From assembly GCA_963934855.1 (NCBI GenBank), contig CAWWAC010000025.1, forward strand, positions 1 through 26,019: a stretch of 26,019 nucleotides of DNA, given 5' to 3'. Below, piece after piece: positions 24,854-26,019 of the stretch. Both the position numbers and the translations under genes were made by a program. The DNA is from MAG-120531 sp963934855 (GTDB taxonomy: Bacteria; Bacteroidota; Bacteroidia; Flavobacteriales; Flavobacteriaceae). Below the pieces are notes generated by a model, which saw nothing but the letters and a program-made list of their open reading frames with translations, searched no databases and was not told where the DNA came from. The stretch's first letter is position 1. Each line of letters begins with the position of its first letter.

Positions 24854-25759
24854 TTAATAACTCCACATGTCTTGCTCCTTATCTCTAATGGCTTCTTTAA
24901 TCCTATTAGACTCAATAAGCTGGAATAAAGCATTCTTTACTATATAATCTTTAATGTCTCTGTCACCAAATTCATTGTCTTCTCTGTAAATCATAGAATT
25001 AAAACGCCTAGCATTTAAAAGCATATCAAAAGATATAAAATTAGACGGATTGCTCTGATTAAAAACCTGAGCCTTGTGCAATACATCTCTGACAGATGGG
25101 TACCACAACCAAAAAAGAGGCACTTTATTTTCTTCAGGATCCACGCTGTCGTCATCTATAAAATTAACATCTGGCGCCACAGGAGCTATTCCTAAAAGTC
25201 TGTATTTTAACTCTCCCAAACGCTTATCAAAATACCACATGCCTTTAATAAGGTACTGCTCAATATCTGCTGCCGTAATGTCGCGCCTGTTAATATACTC
25301 TTCTGGAACTACCTCTCCTGCATTTAGGGCTTGAAACCCCATATCTGTAGTGTCTACTTTTTGAAGCGTAGCTTTTAAATCTTCAAAGGCGCGTTTCTCA
25401 GTAAAATAGGAATCTACATACACTTCTTTAATAGTTCCGTTCTTAATATTCTTTACTAAAACATCATAAAGAGACCTTCTGGTGATGTCTAAAGACACAG
25501 TGTCTACAGGATAATAGAGGGGGAAATTAATTCTTTCATCCAAATCTATAACCTCCCAAACTGTTTTAGACCATAAAATATCTCTCTGGTCTACATAACC
25601 GTAAGACATAGGCTTTCCTTTAGATTGAGTGCTAGCTATCTCTAAAGCTCTCATTTCTTGGGGCGTTTTAGCATTGAGCACGTCTTGCTGCGCTACCAGG
25701 GAAATAGTCCCTAATAAAATCATTCCAAGTGTCCCTATCCAATTGTTATATGGTTTCAT
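24854..25759 (-). CDS. gldN: gliding motility / type IX secretion protein GldN
   Basis: A 301-residue exported protein with a signal peptide ending near LVAQQ (about residue 24). Family-typical stretches are VLNAKTPQEMRAL near the N-terminus, then ILWSKTVWEVIDLDERINFPLYYP, and SLYDVLVKNIKNGTIKEVYVDSYF. GldN is a periplasmic component of the type IX secretion system and, with the lipoprotein GldK, forms rings under the outer membrane. These are needed for secretion of adhesins such as SprB and for gliding. It is the last gene of the gldK-L-M-N order, starting 6 bases after the gldM stop, and is followed by a terminator. The length is close to normal for flavobacterial GldN. Confidence 0.95.
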   Translation of the reverse strand: MKPYNNWIGTLGMILLGTISLVAQQDVLNAKTPQEMRALEIASTQSKGKPMSYGYVDQRDILWSKTVWEVIDLDERINFPLYYPVDTVSLDITRRSLYDVLVKNIKNGTIKEVYVDSYFTEKRAFEDLKATLQKVDTTDMGFQALNAGEVVPEEYINRRDITAADIEQYLIKGMWYFDKRLGELKYRLLGIAPVAPDVNFIDDDSVDPEENKVPLFWLWYPSVRDVLHKAQVFNQSNPSNFISFDMLLNARRFNSMIYREDNEFGDRDIKDYIVKNALFQLIESNRIKEAIRDKEQDMWSY

Positions 25760-25765
25760 ATATTT

Positions 25766-26019
25766 TTAGTCTACGAGCTCTACCATTATAGAAGTTACAT
25801 TCTTAAGGTTGTAGCTCTTGTTGTTAGTTATATACGCTTTAATATCAAAAATTTGAATGAGATCACCTCTAGAGGCTCTCTTTAAGGCAGCTTTGGCATT
25901 TGCATCAAATTTATTTCCATTCACTACTAAACTGGGCTGGCCTGGAATTTTTACTTTAAACTCACTCACAGCAATGTTTAAATCAAAATCAAAATCATCT
26001 AATACAGCTCCAATGGTAG
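25766..26019 (-). CDS. gldM: gliding motility protein GldM, C-terminal part only
   Basis: The reading frame is open from the window edge and ends at 25766, giving about 84 residues of the C-terminus. Recognisable GldM stretches are GAVLDDFDFDLNIAVSEFKV, then KIPGQPSLVVNG, and RGDLIQIFDIKAYITNN, which form the last Ig-like periplasmic domain. GldM pairs with GldL as the proton-driven motor of the type IX secretion system. The rest of the gene lies beyond the window. A GTG at 25969 is internal and is not the start. The stop is 6 bases before gldN, consistent with one operon. Confidence 0.93.
   Translation of the reverse strand, partial: TIGAVLDDFDFDLNIAVSEFKVKIPGQPSLVVNGNKFDANAKAALKRASRGDLIQIFDIKAYITNNKSYNLKNVTSIMVELVD

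Noticed and set aside
25967..25969. GTG as start of a 67-residue protein
   Set aside because: The frame stays open to the window edge and matches the GldM C-terminus, so the GTG is an internal valine codon.

Overview
The window is a stretch of an AT-rich chromosome from a member of the Bacteroidota, most likely a gliding Flavobacteriaceae. The evidence is the 3' end of gldM followed by gldN (gliding motility and type IX secretion), short signal-peptide lipoproteins, Bacteroidota-restricted families (HYC_CC_PP, DUF2911 and DUF3347 fused to heavy-metal-binding domains), and promoter-like TAnnTTTG boxes in place of clear Shine-Dalgarno sites.

Layout. 1-528 is an NTF2/SnoaL-like lipoprotein, closed by a strong bidirectional hairpin (547-582). 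604-2365 (minus) is an overlapping pair: a redoxin-like protein and a cytochrome c/copper-monooxygenase fusion that keeps all six PHM-type copper ligands. 2366-2895 is mostly empty and holds a possible 26-residue mini-lipoprotein. 2896-5130 (plus) is glpK-glpF (glycerol uptake and phosphorylation) without glpD. 5249-13763 (plus) is a compact copper/silver detoxification cluster: HYC_CC_PP protein, CusA-type RND pump, TolC/CusC-like channel, HMBD-DUF2911 lipoprotein, PepSY-type membrane protein, and a CusB-like adaptor with an N-terminal HMBD and a C-terminal DUF3347 domain. 13931-15499 is a COG2509 FAD-dependent oxidoreductase. 15533-21255 (minus) is a second tripartite efflux operon (adaptor, HAE1-like RND pump, TolC). 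21372-23285 (minus) is an ABC-F ATPase. 23351-23755 (plus) is a DUF983 protein whose 3' end overlaps a convergent FAD-dependent DAO-family oxidoreductase (23733-24785, TTG start). The window ends in gldN and a partial gldM (minus).

How the genes work together. The copper cluster should carry Cu(I)/Ag(I) from the periplasm across the outer membrane. CusA keeps the three methionines of the Cus metal path, and several neighbours add Cys/Met/His-rich modules of unproven role. The second RND system is of the drug/hydrophobe type. The PHM-like copper enzyme with a built-in cytochrome and a redoxin partner lies a few kilobases from the copper efflux genes and is the least understood unit. No CRISPR array, rRNA, tRNA, insertion sequence or prophage was recognised.
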